In this document: one piece after another, positions 35,000-43,686 of the stretch
How positions within the stretch are numbered: position 1 is the first letter of the stretch
How the letters are laid out: every line of letters begins with the position of its first letter
Source of the DNA: Niastella koreensis GR20-10
Lineage (GTDB): Bacteria; Bacteroidota; Bacteroidia; Chitinophagales; Chitinophagaceae
Length of the DNA: 64,000 nt
Direction of reading: 5' to 3'
Assembly (NCBI RefSeq): GCF_000246855.1
Contig: NC_016609.1
Location: 7,266,744-7,330,743 of the forward strand
Position numbers and translations under genes: made by a program
Notes under the pieces: generated by a model
Seen by the model: the letters and a program-made list of their open reading frames with translations, nothing else
Told to the model about the DNA's origin: nothing
Databases searched by the model: none

Positions 35000-35403
35000 A
35001 TGGATTCATTACAGTCATCAGGCTATGCGGTCATCAACGACGTATTTACCGCAGAAGAAATAACAGCCATTCTTGATACCATCAATAAGTTCGACACCTC
35101 CACCTCGACGATACCAATAAAAACAATGGCGCCTTGAAAATAGTAACCGGTTCACACCGGAAAGGCATTTACCGGCCTGAAACCATTGACTGGAGCAAAG
35201 AAAAAGAAGTGGTTTGCAGTGTGCCCCGCGGTGGTATTATGATCATGCAGCCGCTGTTATTACACGCCAGCAACCGTACCGTGAACAATACTAAAAGAAG
35301 GGTTATTCACCTTGAGCTCAGCGACTGCCAATTACCAGGCGGTTTGCAATGGGCCGAATACCTGGCCCTGAATAATTTCCCCATACAAAAAATAAATATT
35401 TAA
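35000..35403 (+). pseudogene. Phytanoyl-CoA dioxygenase-family remnant with internal deletion
   Basis: From the ATG at 35000 the frame reads MDSLQSSGYAVINDVFTAEE and on through 'ITAILDTINKFDTS', a normal PhyH N-terminus, then leaves frame and stops near 35138. In a different frame, immediately after the same point, the sequence gives 'HLDDTNKNNGALKIVTGSHRKGIYRPE' and continues to the stop at 35403 ('GGIMIMQPLLLHASNRTVNNTKRRVIHLELS'). The HxD iron-binding motif and the distal His and Arg are present, but the ~90-100 residues normally between the N-terminus and HxD are missing and the frame is broken. A short repeat (CACCTCCACCTCGAC) lies at the junction. A functional Fe(II)/2-oxoglutarate oxygenase is not possible. 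Confidence 0.7.
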
Positions 35404-35563
35404 GGAAAGAACCCTCAAAAGCTTGCACTATTAAAATTTGCTTGCCAAATTTGTATGGTACATAGCACCTATTATTTCCCTGCACATTTATTACCCCTAA
35501 CACGAATTCCAATTTCCTTACGTCACCTGACACTTTAATCAATTCCAATTATCGCTGGGATTA

Positions 35564-35600
35564 ACCAATGTATTGGTATGTTATCAGTATGCACTGATAA
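35564..35600. promoter_or_regulatory. Pair of adjacent palindromes upstream of a small membrane gene
   Basis: ACCAAT-GT-ATTGGT at 35564-35577 is followed three nucleotides later by TTATCAGT-ATGC-ACTGATAA at 35581-35600. Both have perfect arms. They lie 47 nt before the ATG at 35647 and could be operators; no terminator-type T tract follows. Confidence 0.35.
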
Positions 35601-35646
35601 GCAATTCCGTATTCGTATTCATTCATTATAAAATCAACGGTACCAT

Positions 35647-35853
35647 ATGAAACTCTTCTACCTGCTATTGGAATTGACATGCATTGTCATTACTAGTGTA
35701 ATAAGCGCAGTATTGTATTTAAAAGGCGAGGTTAATTTATCGAGCCTGTTAATTTTCACCTCCCTGGTTTCACTCACTTTATGGGTAAAATCGAACGGAT
35801 TACTGCAAGACAAAAAAATAACCAACGATGCGAGCCCGCAAGAAGCTCACTGA
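35647..35853 (+). CDS. Small two-helix membrane protein, 68 aa
   Basis: MKLFYLLLELTCIVITSVIS continues to 'AVLYLKGEVNLSSLLIFTSLVSLTLWVKSN' and a short polar tail. Two hydrophobic helices are joined by a KGE turn. I cannot name the family. The clean hydrophobic pattern and possible operator pair upstream support it, and it stands apart from neighbours on both sides. Confidence 0.5.
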   Translation: MKLFYLLLELTCIVITSVISAVLYLKGEVNLSSLLIFTSLVSLTLWVKSNGLLQDKKITNDASPQEAH

Positions 35854-35906
35854 GAAGGTGCGCACAATAGCCTTTACCATCTAATCAATTCATTGAACAT
35901 TCATTA

Positions 35907-35957
35907 CCGGCCATGCTTTAGCCCTGTACGTGTTGCAGCTACAGGCGCTAAAGCCGG
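35907..35957. repeat. REP-like palindromic element (GCTTTAGC family), copy 2
   Basis: CCGG (35907-35910), GCTTTAGC (35915-35922) and CCTGTA (35923-35928) are mirrored by TACAGG (35940-35945), GCTAAAGC (35947-35954) and CCGG (35954-35957). The core is shared with the element at 13570-13624. Confidence 0.6.
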
Positions 35958-36024
35958 TAATATTTTAATGTCTGTTTAATACTACCCGCTGTAACATTCC
36001 CCGCGCCATCACGACCTACTCCAT

Positions 36025-36043
36025 TTAAGGTTAATTTCCTTAA
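36025..36043. promoter_or_regulatory. Inverted repeat just upstream of the molybdenum hydroxylase genes
   Basis: TTAAGG (36025-36030) and CCTTAA (36038-36043) flank TTAATTT and end 9 nt before the ATG at 36053. It may be an operator or chance in AT-rich DNA. Confidence 0.25.
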
Positions 36044-36052
36044 CTTATAGGT

Positions 36053-36523
36053 ATGAACACCACCATTCAATTAAACGTGAACGGCCAAAAGCATACGCTA
36101 CAGGTGGATGCGGCAACTCCATTGCTGTATGTTTTACGGAACCAGCTGCAATTGAACGGCCCTAAATATGGTTGTGGGTTGCAGCAATGCGGCGCCTGTA
36201 TGGTACTGCTCAATGGCAAAGCCGAACCAAGTTGTATGTTACCGGCAGCTGCAGCGCAGGACAAAACAATTGTAACGCTGGAAGGGCTGGTGCAGAAAGA
36301 CAACACGCTGCATCCCGTACAGGAAGCATTTGTACAGGAGCAGGCGGCCCAATGCGGATATTGTTTGAATGGCATGGTGATCTCAGCGGTAGCGCTCCTT
36401 AACGAGCAACCACACCCCAGCGACGCCGACATCCGCACCGGGTTGCAACGATCACTTTGCCGTTGCGGCACGCAAAGCCGGATCATAAAAGCAGTAAAAC
36501 GGGCAGCAGCCGCAAAACGGTAA
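36053..36523 (+). CDS. (2Fe-2S) small subunit of a molybdenum hydroxylase (isoquinoline 1-oxidoreductase alpha-like)
   Basis: 156 residues. The plant-type ferredoxin domain has the first cluster cysteines in 'YGCGLQQCGACMVLLNGKAEPSC' (~40-62). The second helical cluster domain has 'QCGYCLNGMVIS' and 'LCRCGTQSRI' (~100-145). This matches the small electron-transfer subunit of xanthine-oxidase-family enzymes of the two-subunit IorAB type, which lack a flavin subunit. It passes electrons from the molybdenum site to an external acceptor. It ends 5 nt before the large subunit start, so both are made from one transcript. Confidence 0.9.
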   Translation: MNTTIQLNVNGQKHTLQVDAATPLLYVLRNQLQLNGPKYGCGLQQCGACMVLLNGKAEPSCMLPAAAAQDKTIVTLEGLVQKDNTLHPVQEAFVQEQAAQCGYCLNGMVISAVALLNEQPHPSDADIRTGLQRSLCRCGTQSRIIKAVKRAAAAKR

Positions 36524-36528
36524 AGGCT

Positions 36529-38700
36529 ATGAACAGAAGAAATTTTTTAAAGAATACAGGTTGCCTGGCCATTGGGTTTAGTTTGAACCCTTCTTTCATG
36601 GATCTCCCTTCTCCTATGGTACAGGAGTTACCCGAAAGCCTGAGAAGAAATCCCAACATCAATGCCTGGCTGGAAGTGCTCGCCAACGGACAGATCCGCA
36701 TTTTTACCGGTAAGCTGGAACTGGGCCAGGGCATACGCACCGCAATTGCCCAGGTAGCAGCAGAAGAACTGGACCACGATGTAAATAAAGTAGAAGTAAT
36801 ACTGGCCGATACAGCCCGAACTCCCGACGAAGGTTATACAGCAGGCAGCGGGTCAATAGAACAAAGCGCGATGGCCGTTCGCTTTGCAGCCGCAGCCGCC
36901 CGGCAAAAACTACTGGAGCTGACGGCGCAACAACTCAACACTCCTGTTGAACAGTTAACCATCAAAGAAGGAAAGATCAGTACTGTTTCGGGCAACCAGA
37001 CCGTTACTTTTAACCAGCTGTTAAACGGTAAACAAATAACTGATAAAGTACAGGCGCCAGTTACCTTAAAACCCAAAGAAAAATATACGCTGGTAGGCAA
37101 GGCTATCCCCCGTAGCGATATCGCTCGCATGGTGCGGGGCGAACAGCATTATATCCAGGACCTGCGTTTCCCGGGAATGGTATATGCCAGTATAGTACGG
37201 CCACCCGCCTATGCAGCTACATTACAGCAGCTGGATGAAAAAGGATTAATGAAAGCCTTTCCGGGTGTATTAAAAACGGTAGTGAACGGCAGTTTTGCAG
37301 GCATCATAGCCCGGGAAGAATACCAGGCCATACAGGCACAACGCTGGTTGCAACAACACAGCAAATGGTCGGCCGGTGCACAATTACCTGCAGGAACTGA
37401 CCTTCCAGCCTTTTTAAAAACCTTACCTGCACAAACCGAACAGGTACACGAAACCGGAACTATTGCAGCTGACAATGCAGGCTGGATAAAAGCGAAGTAC
37501 TTCAGACCTTATTTGATGCATGGTTCCATTGGTCCCTCCTGCGCCATAGCTCTCTATGAGGATCAACAACTACACGTATGGTCGCATTCGCAGGGGATCT
37601 TTCCTTTACGCAGTGCACTGGCCAAAATGCTGAAGATACCTGAAGAACAAATACATGTTACCGGCATGCCCGGTTCTGGTTGTTATGGCCATAATGGCGC
37701 CGATGATGTGGCGGCAGATGTGGCAATGCTTGCCATGGTCTATCCCGGTAAACACATCCGTTTACAATGGACACGGGGCGATGAACATGGTTGGGAACCT
37801 TTTGGCAGCGCTATGGTAATGGAAGTAGCAGCGGTGTTGGACGGGGCAGGGAAGATCAACAGCTGGCAATACGAATTGTGGAGCGACACCCACAGCATTC
37901 GACCCGGCGGTGCGCCCAACAACCTGCTGGCAGCGCAGTATATGGAAAACTCTTTGACAGAAAAGCCGGGTTACCCCGCTGGCGCTTATAGAAATTCCGA
38001 ACCCTATTACACCATTCCTAACCAACGGGTGAATGCGCATATTTTCAATGGCCCTATACGCACTTCGGCCTTACGCAGCCTGGGCGCCTATGGGAATATT
38101 TTTGCCATTGAATGCTTCATGGATGAGCTGGCAGAAAAAGCAGGGAAAGACCCTTTCACGTTTCGCCTGCAACATTTACAGGACGAGCGCGCCATTGCGG
38201 TGCTCAGCAAATTGCAGGAGCTGATCGCTTCTATACAACCTCCCGCCAATAGTGGTATAGGCATTGCTTTCTCCCGGTATAAAAACAACGCTTCGTATTG
38301 TGCCGTGGCAGCCCAGGTAACGGTTCATCCCAAAGAAAACAATATCGAAGTAAAAAAGATGTGGGCAGTCATTGATTCCGGCGAGGTTATTAATATCGAT
38401 GGCCTGAAGAACCAAACCGAAGGCGGACTGATACAATCTGCCAGCTGGACCATTATGGAACAGGTTCAGTTTGATGCGCAACGCATCACCAGCCGCGACT
38501 GGTTCAGCTATCCTATAATGCGTTTTAGCCAGGTGCCCGAAGTAGAAGTAGTGGTGTTGGATAAACCCACCGAAAAGGCCATGGGAGCCGGAGAAGCGGC
38601 CCAGGGGCCGGCTGCAGCTGCCCTTGCCAATGCAGTATATAAGGCATGTGGTCAAAGGATCAGGCATTTGCCTTTACTGAAAGGAATGCATAAAATTTGA
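36529..38700 (+). CDS. Molybdopterin-binding large subunit (isoquinoline 1-oxidoreductase beta-like)
   Basis: About 723 residues from the ATG at 36529, which places a twin-arginine signal at the N-terminus (MNRRNFLKNTGCLAIGF). The frame also opens at 36457, but that would overlap the small subunit. The protein shows the xanthine-dehydrogenase fold: 'GQIRIFTGKLELGQGIRTAIAQVAAEELDHD', the molybdopterin-binding 'GSGCYGHNGADDVAADVAMLA', and the active-site Glu in 'AMGAGEAAQGPAAAALANAVY'. The substrate is likely an aldehyde or N-heterocycle and cannot be told further. The holoenzyme is exported folded, and cytoplasmic cofactor assembly is implied. No maturation (XdhC-like) gene lies nearby. Confidence 0.88.
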   Translation: MNRRNFLKNTGCLAIGFSLNPSFMDLPSPMVQELPESLRRNPNINAWLEVLANGQIRIFTGKLELGQGIRTAIAQVAAEELDHDVNKVEVILADTARTPDEGYTAGSGSIEQSAMAVRFAAAAARQKLLELTAQQLNTPVEQLTIKEGKISTVSGNQTVTFNQLLNGKQITDKVQAPVTLKPKEKYTLVGKAIPRSDIARMVRGEQHYIQDLRFPGMVYASIVRPPAYAATLQQLDEKGLMKAFPGVLKTVVNGSFAGIIAREEYQAIQAQRWLQQHSKWSAGAQLPAGTDLPAFLKTLPAQTEQVHETGTIAADNAGWIKAKYFRPYLMHGSIGPSCAIALYEDQQLHVWSHSQGIFPLRSALAKMLKIPEEQIHVTGMPGSGCYGHNGADDVAADVAMLAMVYPGKHIRLQWTRGDEHGWEPFGSAMVMEVAAVLDGAGKINSWQYELWSDTHSIRPGGAPNNLLAAQYMENSLTEKPGYPAGAYRNSEPYYTIPNQRVNAHIFNGPIRTSALRSLGAYGNIFAIECFMDELAEKAGKDPFTFRLQHLQDERAIAVLSKLQELIASIQPPANSGIGIAFSRYKNNASYCAVAAQVTVHPKENNIEVKKMWAVIDSGEVINIDGLKNQTEGGLIQSASWTIMEQVQFDAQRITSRDWFSYPIMRFSQVPEVEVVVLDKPTEKAMGAGEAAQGPAAAALANAVYKACGQRIRHLPLLKGMHKI

Positions 38701-38964
38701 ATATATTAATTGTGTATATAACAACACATTTCACATATACAAGATTATATATACTATCACATACCGCTAATAATTAATGCGTTATAGAATAAAACCCCTA
38801 CCCTGATATAGACGTTGACATTTATCAAATAATACAGGTTTGCCCTTACATTTCTTTTCCACTCATGCAATTTTTTTGCAATCGATGCGGTTATAACTTA
38901 AGACTTCGCCAGCCCCGATACAAGTGAATCCGTAACAAGCAGAAGTTAATTTAATGGTTAAGGT

Positions 38965-40704
38965 ATGATACAATTCAAAGTAACGAATAGCACTTTGAAG
39001 AAGGGATTCTTCTGTCTACTCGTGCCAACAACGCTGCTTTTGAATACCCGGCTAACTGCACAACCTGCGGGGTATACTTATGGTAAAGCCATCACGCTCA
39101 AGGGTTCCCAGATCACGGGAGCATTAAGCAATTTTCCGGTATTGATCAGTTTTACTGATCCTGCATTAAAAACTACCGCATTCGCTGGCGGCCGGCTTCA
39201 AAATGCAAATGGATATGATGTTATATTCACCTTGCAGGATTGCAGTACTGTTTTACCCATGCAACTGGAAAAATATACCGCGTCCACAGGTGAGTATGTG
39301 GCATGGGTAAAGTTGCCGGCACTTGCTGCCGCTACTAACAAGGTAATACATATGTACTATGGGAAAACAGGTGTAGTGGCCGATCCTTCTTCTACCGCGG
39401 TTTGGGATGCCAATTATATGGGTGTATGGCATTTTAATAACAGTGTCAACGATGGCACCTCCAACGCCAGGAACCTGACCAATACCGGCACCACCAACCT
39501 TCTTAGTACCAGCGGCACCAGTAAGATCGGTGATAGCCGGCGGTTAGATAATACTCCATTTGCGCAATCAAGCTCCGGCACCATCAAGTACCTGCAATTA
39601 CCAACCGGCATGTTTACCGGGGTAACCAATTTTACGTTTGAAGGCTGGGTATATCTTGAAACGGTAGCTACCAGTTGGGAACGCGTTTTTGATTTTGGGA
39701 GAAACACTCAATTCAATATGTTCCTTACAACCAGTATGGGTACCGGAACCGGCGCAGCAGGCATAAAACGTTTTGCCATCACCATCAATAACAGCGGTAG
39801 TGAAGAACGATTGTCTTCCACTACTTCAACCGGTACCGCCGCCTGGCACCATTTTGCTGTTACCATCAATGCAGGAACTACTACCGGGGTCTTATATTAT
39901 GATGGGGTGGCTGATGTTACTAACACCGTTACCCTTACACCCAATAGCCTCGGCACTAACAATGCGAATTATTTTGGCCGGTCACAATATGGCACTGATG
40001 AGGGATTATATGGCACCTTTGATGAGTTCAGGGTATCGAACAGTACCCGTAGCGCCGCGTGGATCTCCACTTCCTACAATAATCAAAACAACCCGGCAGG
40101 CTTTTACACCGTAACCGCTGAGCTAACAGCAGCGGCTTTATGCAGTACCCTGCCCATTAAAATAAGCAGCTTTGCAGCTTCACCAAATGCCAACGGTACA
40201 GCTACTATTAGCTGGACGGCAGAGCAGGAAAATGCCGGAGATAAATATATTCTCGAAAGATCGGCCAATGGCAGTAACTGGGAAACTGTTAAAACCATCA
40301 ATGCTACCGGTAATGCCGGCCCGCAAAAATATACCACCCAGGACCTGAACCCGATCTACCCCGTAACTTATTACCGGATACAACAAGTGGAAGCCAATAA
40401 CACGATCACTTATACGCAAATAATATCGGTGAAACTAAATGGGGATGCGTTTAACAACAATGGTTTTATGGTGAGTCCTAACCCAGCCCGGCAGCAGCTC
40501 CAGCTTGCTTTCCCCGGCAATGTATTACCGCAACAAACACGGGTGGAATTGATAAGTTATATGGGCGTAAAAGTTCCCGTTCAACCAGCGTTCAATGGAA
40601 ATATAATTTCTTTACACCTGCCTCAATTGGCAAACGGAGTTTATTTCCTGAACGTGTATCTCAACAACATTAAACACACTCAAAAAATACTGATTACCCA
40701 ATAA
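38965..40704 (+). CDS. DUF2341/LamG protein with T9SS sorting domain
   Basis: 579 residues, with an N-terminal signal ending near 'NTRLTAQ'. Residues ~35-130 are a DUF2341 domain ('NFPVLISFTDPALKTTAF', 'MQLEKYTASTGEYVAWVKLP'). A LamG/concanavalin-like lectin domain follows (~140-345; 'YMGVWHFNNSVNDGTSN', 'FTFEGWVYLETVATSWERVFDFGRNT', 'GTFDEFRVSNSTRSAAWI'). A fibronectin-like linker ('IKISSFAASPNANGTATISWTAEQENAGDKYILERS') leads to the C-terminal type A sorting domain 'VSPNPARQQLQLAF...LANGVYFLNVYLNNIKHTQKILITQ'. It is exported by T9SS and probably binds glycans at the cell surface. Confidence 0.87.
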   Translation: MIQFKVTNSTLKKGFFCLLVPTTLLLNTRLTAQPAGYTYGKAITLKGSQITGALSNFPVLISFTDPALKTTAFAGGRLQNANGYDVIFTLQDCSTVLPMQLEKYTASTGEYVAWVKLPALAAATNKVIHMYYGKTGVVADPSSTAVWDANYMGVWHFNNSVNDGTSNARNLTNTGTTNLLSTSGTSKIGDSRRLDNTPFAQSSSGTIKYLQLPTGMFTGVTNFTFEGWVYLETVATSWERVFDFGRNTQFNMFLTTSMGTGTGAAGIKRFAITINNSGSEERLSSTTSTGTAAWHHFAVTINAGTTTGVLYYDGVADVTNTVTLTPNSLGTNNANYFGRSQYGTDEGLYGTFDEFRVSNSTRSAAWISTSYNNQNNPAGFYTVTAELTAAALCSTLPIKISSFAASPNANGTATISWTAEQENAGDKYILERSANGSNWETVKTINATGNAGPQKYTTQDLNPIYPVTYYRIQQVEANNTITYTQIISVKLNGDAFNNNGFMVSPNPARQQLQLAFPGNVLPQQTRVELISYMGVKVPVQPAFNGNIISLHLPQLANGVYFLNVYLNNIKHTQKILITQ

Positions 40705-40775
40705 GAAATTTTGTTCAACTAAACACTCCACCTGAGAAACCCCTAATCACTGTGAAACTGCAATCAAGAAAAAAC

Positions 40776-40820
40776 AAAAAGCAGCAATGCTTTTTTTATC
40801 CCGCCCAGGCGGGATTTTTT
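40776..40820 (+). terminator. Tandem terminator hairpins
   Basis: AAAAAGCA-GCAA-TGCTTTTT (40776-40795) is followed by TCCCGCC-CA-GGCGGGA and six T residues (40799-40820). They close the LamG gene; the first can also work for the convergent minus-strand gene ending at 40822. Confidence 0.8.
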
Positions 40821-40821
40821 A

Positions 40822-41487
40822 TTACGCGGTATGAGCAAGTTTGATAATATCCTTTACTTCCAGGATTTGCTTTTCATATCCTTTTAAGGTCACGTTTATC
40901 ATAGCCCAGCCTACCTCCTGTAAAGTAGATACCTTACCAGGAAACAACACCTTAAATACAGGATACAACCAGCCCAGGAATTTATAGCCCTTTAAGATAT
41001 GTTTCAATCCTTTGGTTGGACGCATAAAACCCGGTCTGAACATATAAGCCGCCTTGAAGGAGAGACGCATGAGGTCATTTTCAGTTTGTCCTTTTACGCG
41101 GGCCCACATCATTTTACCATGTTCCGTACTATCGGTACCGGAACCAGACACATAGCAAAAGGTCATGCCCGGATTTTGATCGGCCAGGATGGTTGCCATA
41201 TGCATGGTAAGGTCATAAGTAACATGATGATAGTCCTTTTCATTCATCCCAATAGACGAGGCTCCCAGGCAAAAGTAGCAGGCGTTATAGCCCTTCAACT
41301 GATCTTTAATAGCCGTTAGGTCATAAAAATCAGGATGTATTATCTCTTTTAATTTTGGATGCGTGTAACCGGCTGTTCTACGGCCTACTATCACCACTTC
41401 TTCTACATCAGGGTGCAACAGGCATTCATGTAAAACCCCTTCCCCTACCATTCCCGATGCGCCTGTTATAATTGCTTTAATTTTCAT
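40822..41487 (-). CDS. NAD(P)-binding oxidoreductase (HTATIP2/atypical SDR-like)
   Basis: 221 residues. The Rossmann dinucleotide motif is ITGASGMVGEGVL (residues ~6-18), followed by 'EVVIVGRRTAGYTHPKLKEIIHPDFYDL', 'CYFCLGASSIGMNEKDYHHVTYDLT', 'FCYVSGSGTDSTEHGKMMWARVKGQTENDL' and 'AAYMFRPGFMRPT'. Tyr-X-X-X-Lys is not in the classical place, as is usual in this atypical SDR group. The substrate is unknown. It is transcribed alone, 170 nt after the LLM gene's terminator. Confidence 0.85.
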   Translation of the reverse strand: MKIKAIITGASGMVGEGVLHECLLHPDVEEVVIVGRRTAGYTHPKLKEIIHPDFYDLTAIKDQLKGYNACYFCLGASSIGMNEKDYHHVTYDLTMHMATILADQNPGMTFCYVSGSGTDSTEHGKMMWARVKGQTENDLMRLSFKAAYMFRPGFMRPTKGLKHILKGYKFLGWLYPVFKVLFPGKVSTLQEVGWAMINVTLKGYEKQILEVKDIIKLAHTA

Positions 41488-41599
41488 ATATAAACTAATA
41501 CGACTAGATTGATAAAACAGTCTGTGAAACCGTTTTGTTTGGGCTTAAAAATAATACGTGATTGCAGAATTGGCAATGCTTCTGCAAATTATATAACAT

Positions 41600-41625
41600 A
41601 AAAAAGCTGCCCGTTAAAGGCAGCT
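41600..41625 (-). terminator. Terminator of the NAD/ADP-ribose operon
   Basis: AGCTGCC (41605-41611) and GGCAGCT (41619-41625) pair over CGTTAAA, with A residues 41600-41605 giving a minus-strand U tract. It lies 33 nt after the LLM stop and is the first terminator seen downstream of the 48989 promoter. Confidence 0.8.
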
Positions 41626-41657
41626 AATCTTGTTCTGTAAATACTATGCCAGTAATA

Positions 41658-42686
41658 TTACGCCTGCTTGTTATTCGTATTGGCAGTTAGATTAAATAGC
41701 TTAGCTAATAATTCATAGCTGCTAAAACGGTCTTTCTGGCTTTCTGTAAATGTGGAAAGAATAACTTCATTCACTTCCATTTCTGCCGCCAGGGAGGTAA
41801 TTTTTTCTTTTACAATATCCGGAGTACCTACAACAGTACGCTGCCTGTTAAACAATACCCGTTGCCATTCCCCCTCCGTGTATTTATATTTACTGGCTGC
41901 TTCATATGTGGGGATCTCATCATACCGGCCTTTCTCAAAACTCAATAAGCGATAATCCATAACGGCCTGAACCTGCGCTGCTTTTTGTTCATCTTCAGAA
42001 CAGAAAGCAAATACCCCCACACTTGCTTTGGGCGCTTTCAACTGTGCCGATGGTTTGAACCGTTGTTTATAAATAGCCATGGCTTCTTTACCACCAACAG
42101 GATTGATGAATTGCGCAAAACTCAGGGCCATACCGCTATGGGCTGCCAGGTAAGCGCTTTCGCCACTGCTTGTGAGCATCCACATTTCGGGCACCGTATC
42201 AATTTGCGGGATGGCCCGTACTTTACCCTGGATGTTATTGTAATTGGGATTGTCGGTTAAGAAGTCATGCAGATCACTGATCTGCTGAATATATTCCTGC
42301 GGGTCGAATGTATTGGAAGGATTTAATAACTGTGCCGTGATGCGGTCGCCACCAGGCGCCCGGCCCACACCGAGATCGATCCGGTTTGGATACAGCGCTT
42401 CCAGCAATTTGAAATTCTCCGCCACCTTTAACGTGCTGTGATTGGGTAACATAATACCGCCTGATCCCAAACGGATGCGTTTGCTTTCCGATGCCAGGCG
42501 CGCAATCAGGATCTCAGGCGCAGCCCCGGCCAGTGTAATAGTATTATGGTGTTCACTTAACCAGTAGCGGGTATAGCCCCATTCATCTGCCTTGCGAACC
42601 AGCTCGATAGATTCCTGCAAAGCCTCAGCTGCATTGCTTCCCCGGCGAATGGGGGTTTGATCAAGGATACTTAATTGTAAAGACAT
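41658..42686 (-). CDS. LLM-class flavin-dependent oxidoreductase
   Basis: 342 residues of the luciferase-like monooxygenase fold: 'LSILDQTPIRRGSNAAEAL', 'GYTRYWLSEHHNTITLAGAAPEILIARLASESKRIRLGSGGIMLPNHSTLKVAENFKLLEALYPNRIDLGVGRAPGGD', and 'EMWMLTSSGESAYLAAHSGMALSFAQFINP'. It uses FMNH2; the substrate is not predictable. The start is 49 nt after the upstream ADP-ribosylglycohydrolase stop with no terminator between, and the terminator comes right after this gene, so it is probably the last gene of the NAD/ADP-ribose operon. Whether it has a role there is unknown. Confidence 0.88.
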   Translation of the reverse strand: MSLQLSILDQTPIRRGSNAAEALQESIELVRKADEWGYTRYWLSEHHNTITLAGAAPEILIARLASESKRIRLGSGGIMLPNHSTLKVAENFKLLEALYPNRIDLGVGRAPGGDRITAQLLNPSNTFDPQEYIQQISDLHDFLTDNPNYNNIQGKVRAIPQIDTVPEMWMLTSSGESAYLAAHSGMALSFAQFINPVGGKEAMAIYKQRFKPSAQLKAPKASVGVFAFCSEDEQKAAQVQAVMDYRLLSFEKGRYDEIPTYEAASKYKYTEGEWQRVLFNRQRTVVGTPDIVKEKITSLAAEMEVNEVILSTFTESQKDRFSSYELLAKLFNLTANTNNKQA

Positions 42687-42735
42687 TCATTAGTAACAGG
42701 CGAAGGAGGAAAAGGTTTAATGGCCTGGTAAAATG

Positions 42736-43677
42736 CTACAGACCCATGGCTTTCGCCAGGCGATCGCACAGGTCATTTATGTCATTGCTTCGTTTAACTC
42801 CTTTGCGCCATTTTTCGGGAATGGAATCAAACCCATAATACAAACCTGCCAGTCCGCCGGTAACTGCCCCGGAAGTATCTGCATCGTTACCCAGGTTAAC
42901 GGCCATCAGCGTGGCATCCTTGTAATTGCCGGTATTCAAAAAACAATACATGGAAGCCTGCAGGGTATTCATCACATAACCCCAGGAAGGAATGGATTCT
43001 ACCTCTTTTTTTGAAATATCTTCTTTTAATAAAGCCGTAAATTCCTCCACTTCACTTCTTGCAATTTGTCTTTTTACGATGTGCTCATAAACCGTTTTGG
43101 CGGTATTGGCGTAAGCTGTATACTTATCACTGCCTTTCAACAATTCCAGCGCATACTCCAGGTAATAGAAGCAGGCAATCACCGAGCGGATATGTCCATG
43201 CGTCATGGAGGAAACATCTTTAATGATGTCATACCTTTTCTCCAGGTCAAAATCACGGATGTAAAACAACAAAGGCATGATGCGCATTAAAGACCCATTG
43301 CCATTAGCGCCTTCTTCAAAATCACCTGCCAGGTAAGGTTTACACCCTCTTCGCAACCGGTCGATGGCCCTGCTGGTTGTCATGCCAACATCAAACACTT
43401 CGTTGCCTGCCGTCCAGTAGTTTTCATCGTACCACCTAACAAAACGTTTGCCGGCATCGCTCAGGTCGTAACCAAGGCATAATGATTCAGCCAGGCAGAA
43501 TGTGAGTGAGCTGTCATCTGAAAAAGTACCCGGTGGTTGTCTGTGGCTTTTAAAACCTATGAAGTCAGTTACAGGATCCTGCTGCAATACACGACGTTCT
43601 TTAAACTCAGCCGGTACGCCTAATGCATCGCCAATAGCCACTCCAAATAAAGCCCCATGAACAGGATTCGTTGTCAT
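42736..43677 (-). CDS. ADP-ribosylglycohydrolase, copy 2
   Basis: 313 residues. The DraG/ARH-type fold is evident from 'GALFGVAIGDALGVPAEF', 'GTFSDDSSLTFCLAESL' (metal-binding Asp pair, written SDDS instead of the commoner TDDT), 'GNGSLMRIMPLLFY', and 'VNLGNDADTSGAVTGGLAGLYYG' (second metal motif). The enzyme hydrolyses ADP-ribose from proteins, nucleic acids or small molecules; the target is not known. It is a paralogue of the gene at 44237 with the same blocks throughout, and the KptA gene sits between the two, 9 nt and 10 nt away. Confidence 0.9.
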   Translation of the reverse strand: MTTNPVHGALFGVAIGDALGVPAEFKERRVLQQDPVTDFIGFKSHRQPPGTFSDDSSLTFCLAESLCLGYDLSDAGKRFVRWYDENYWTAGNEVFDVGMTTSRAIDRLRRGCKPYLAGDFEEGANGNGSLMRIMPLLFYIRDFDLEKRYDIIKDVSSMTHGHIRSVIACFYYLEYALELLKGSDKYTAYANTAKTVYEHIVKRQIARSEVEEFTALLKEDISKKEVESIPSWGYVMNTLQASMYCFLNTGNYKDATLMAVNLGNDADTSGAVTGGLAGLYYGFDSIPEKWRKGVKRSNDINDLCDRLAKAMGL

Positions 43678-43686
43678 ACGTTGTTT

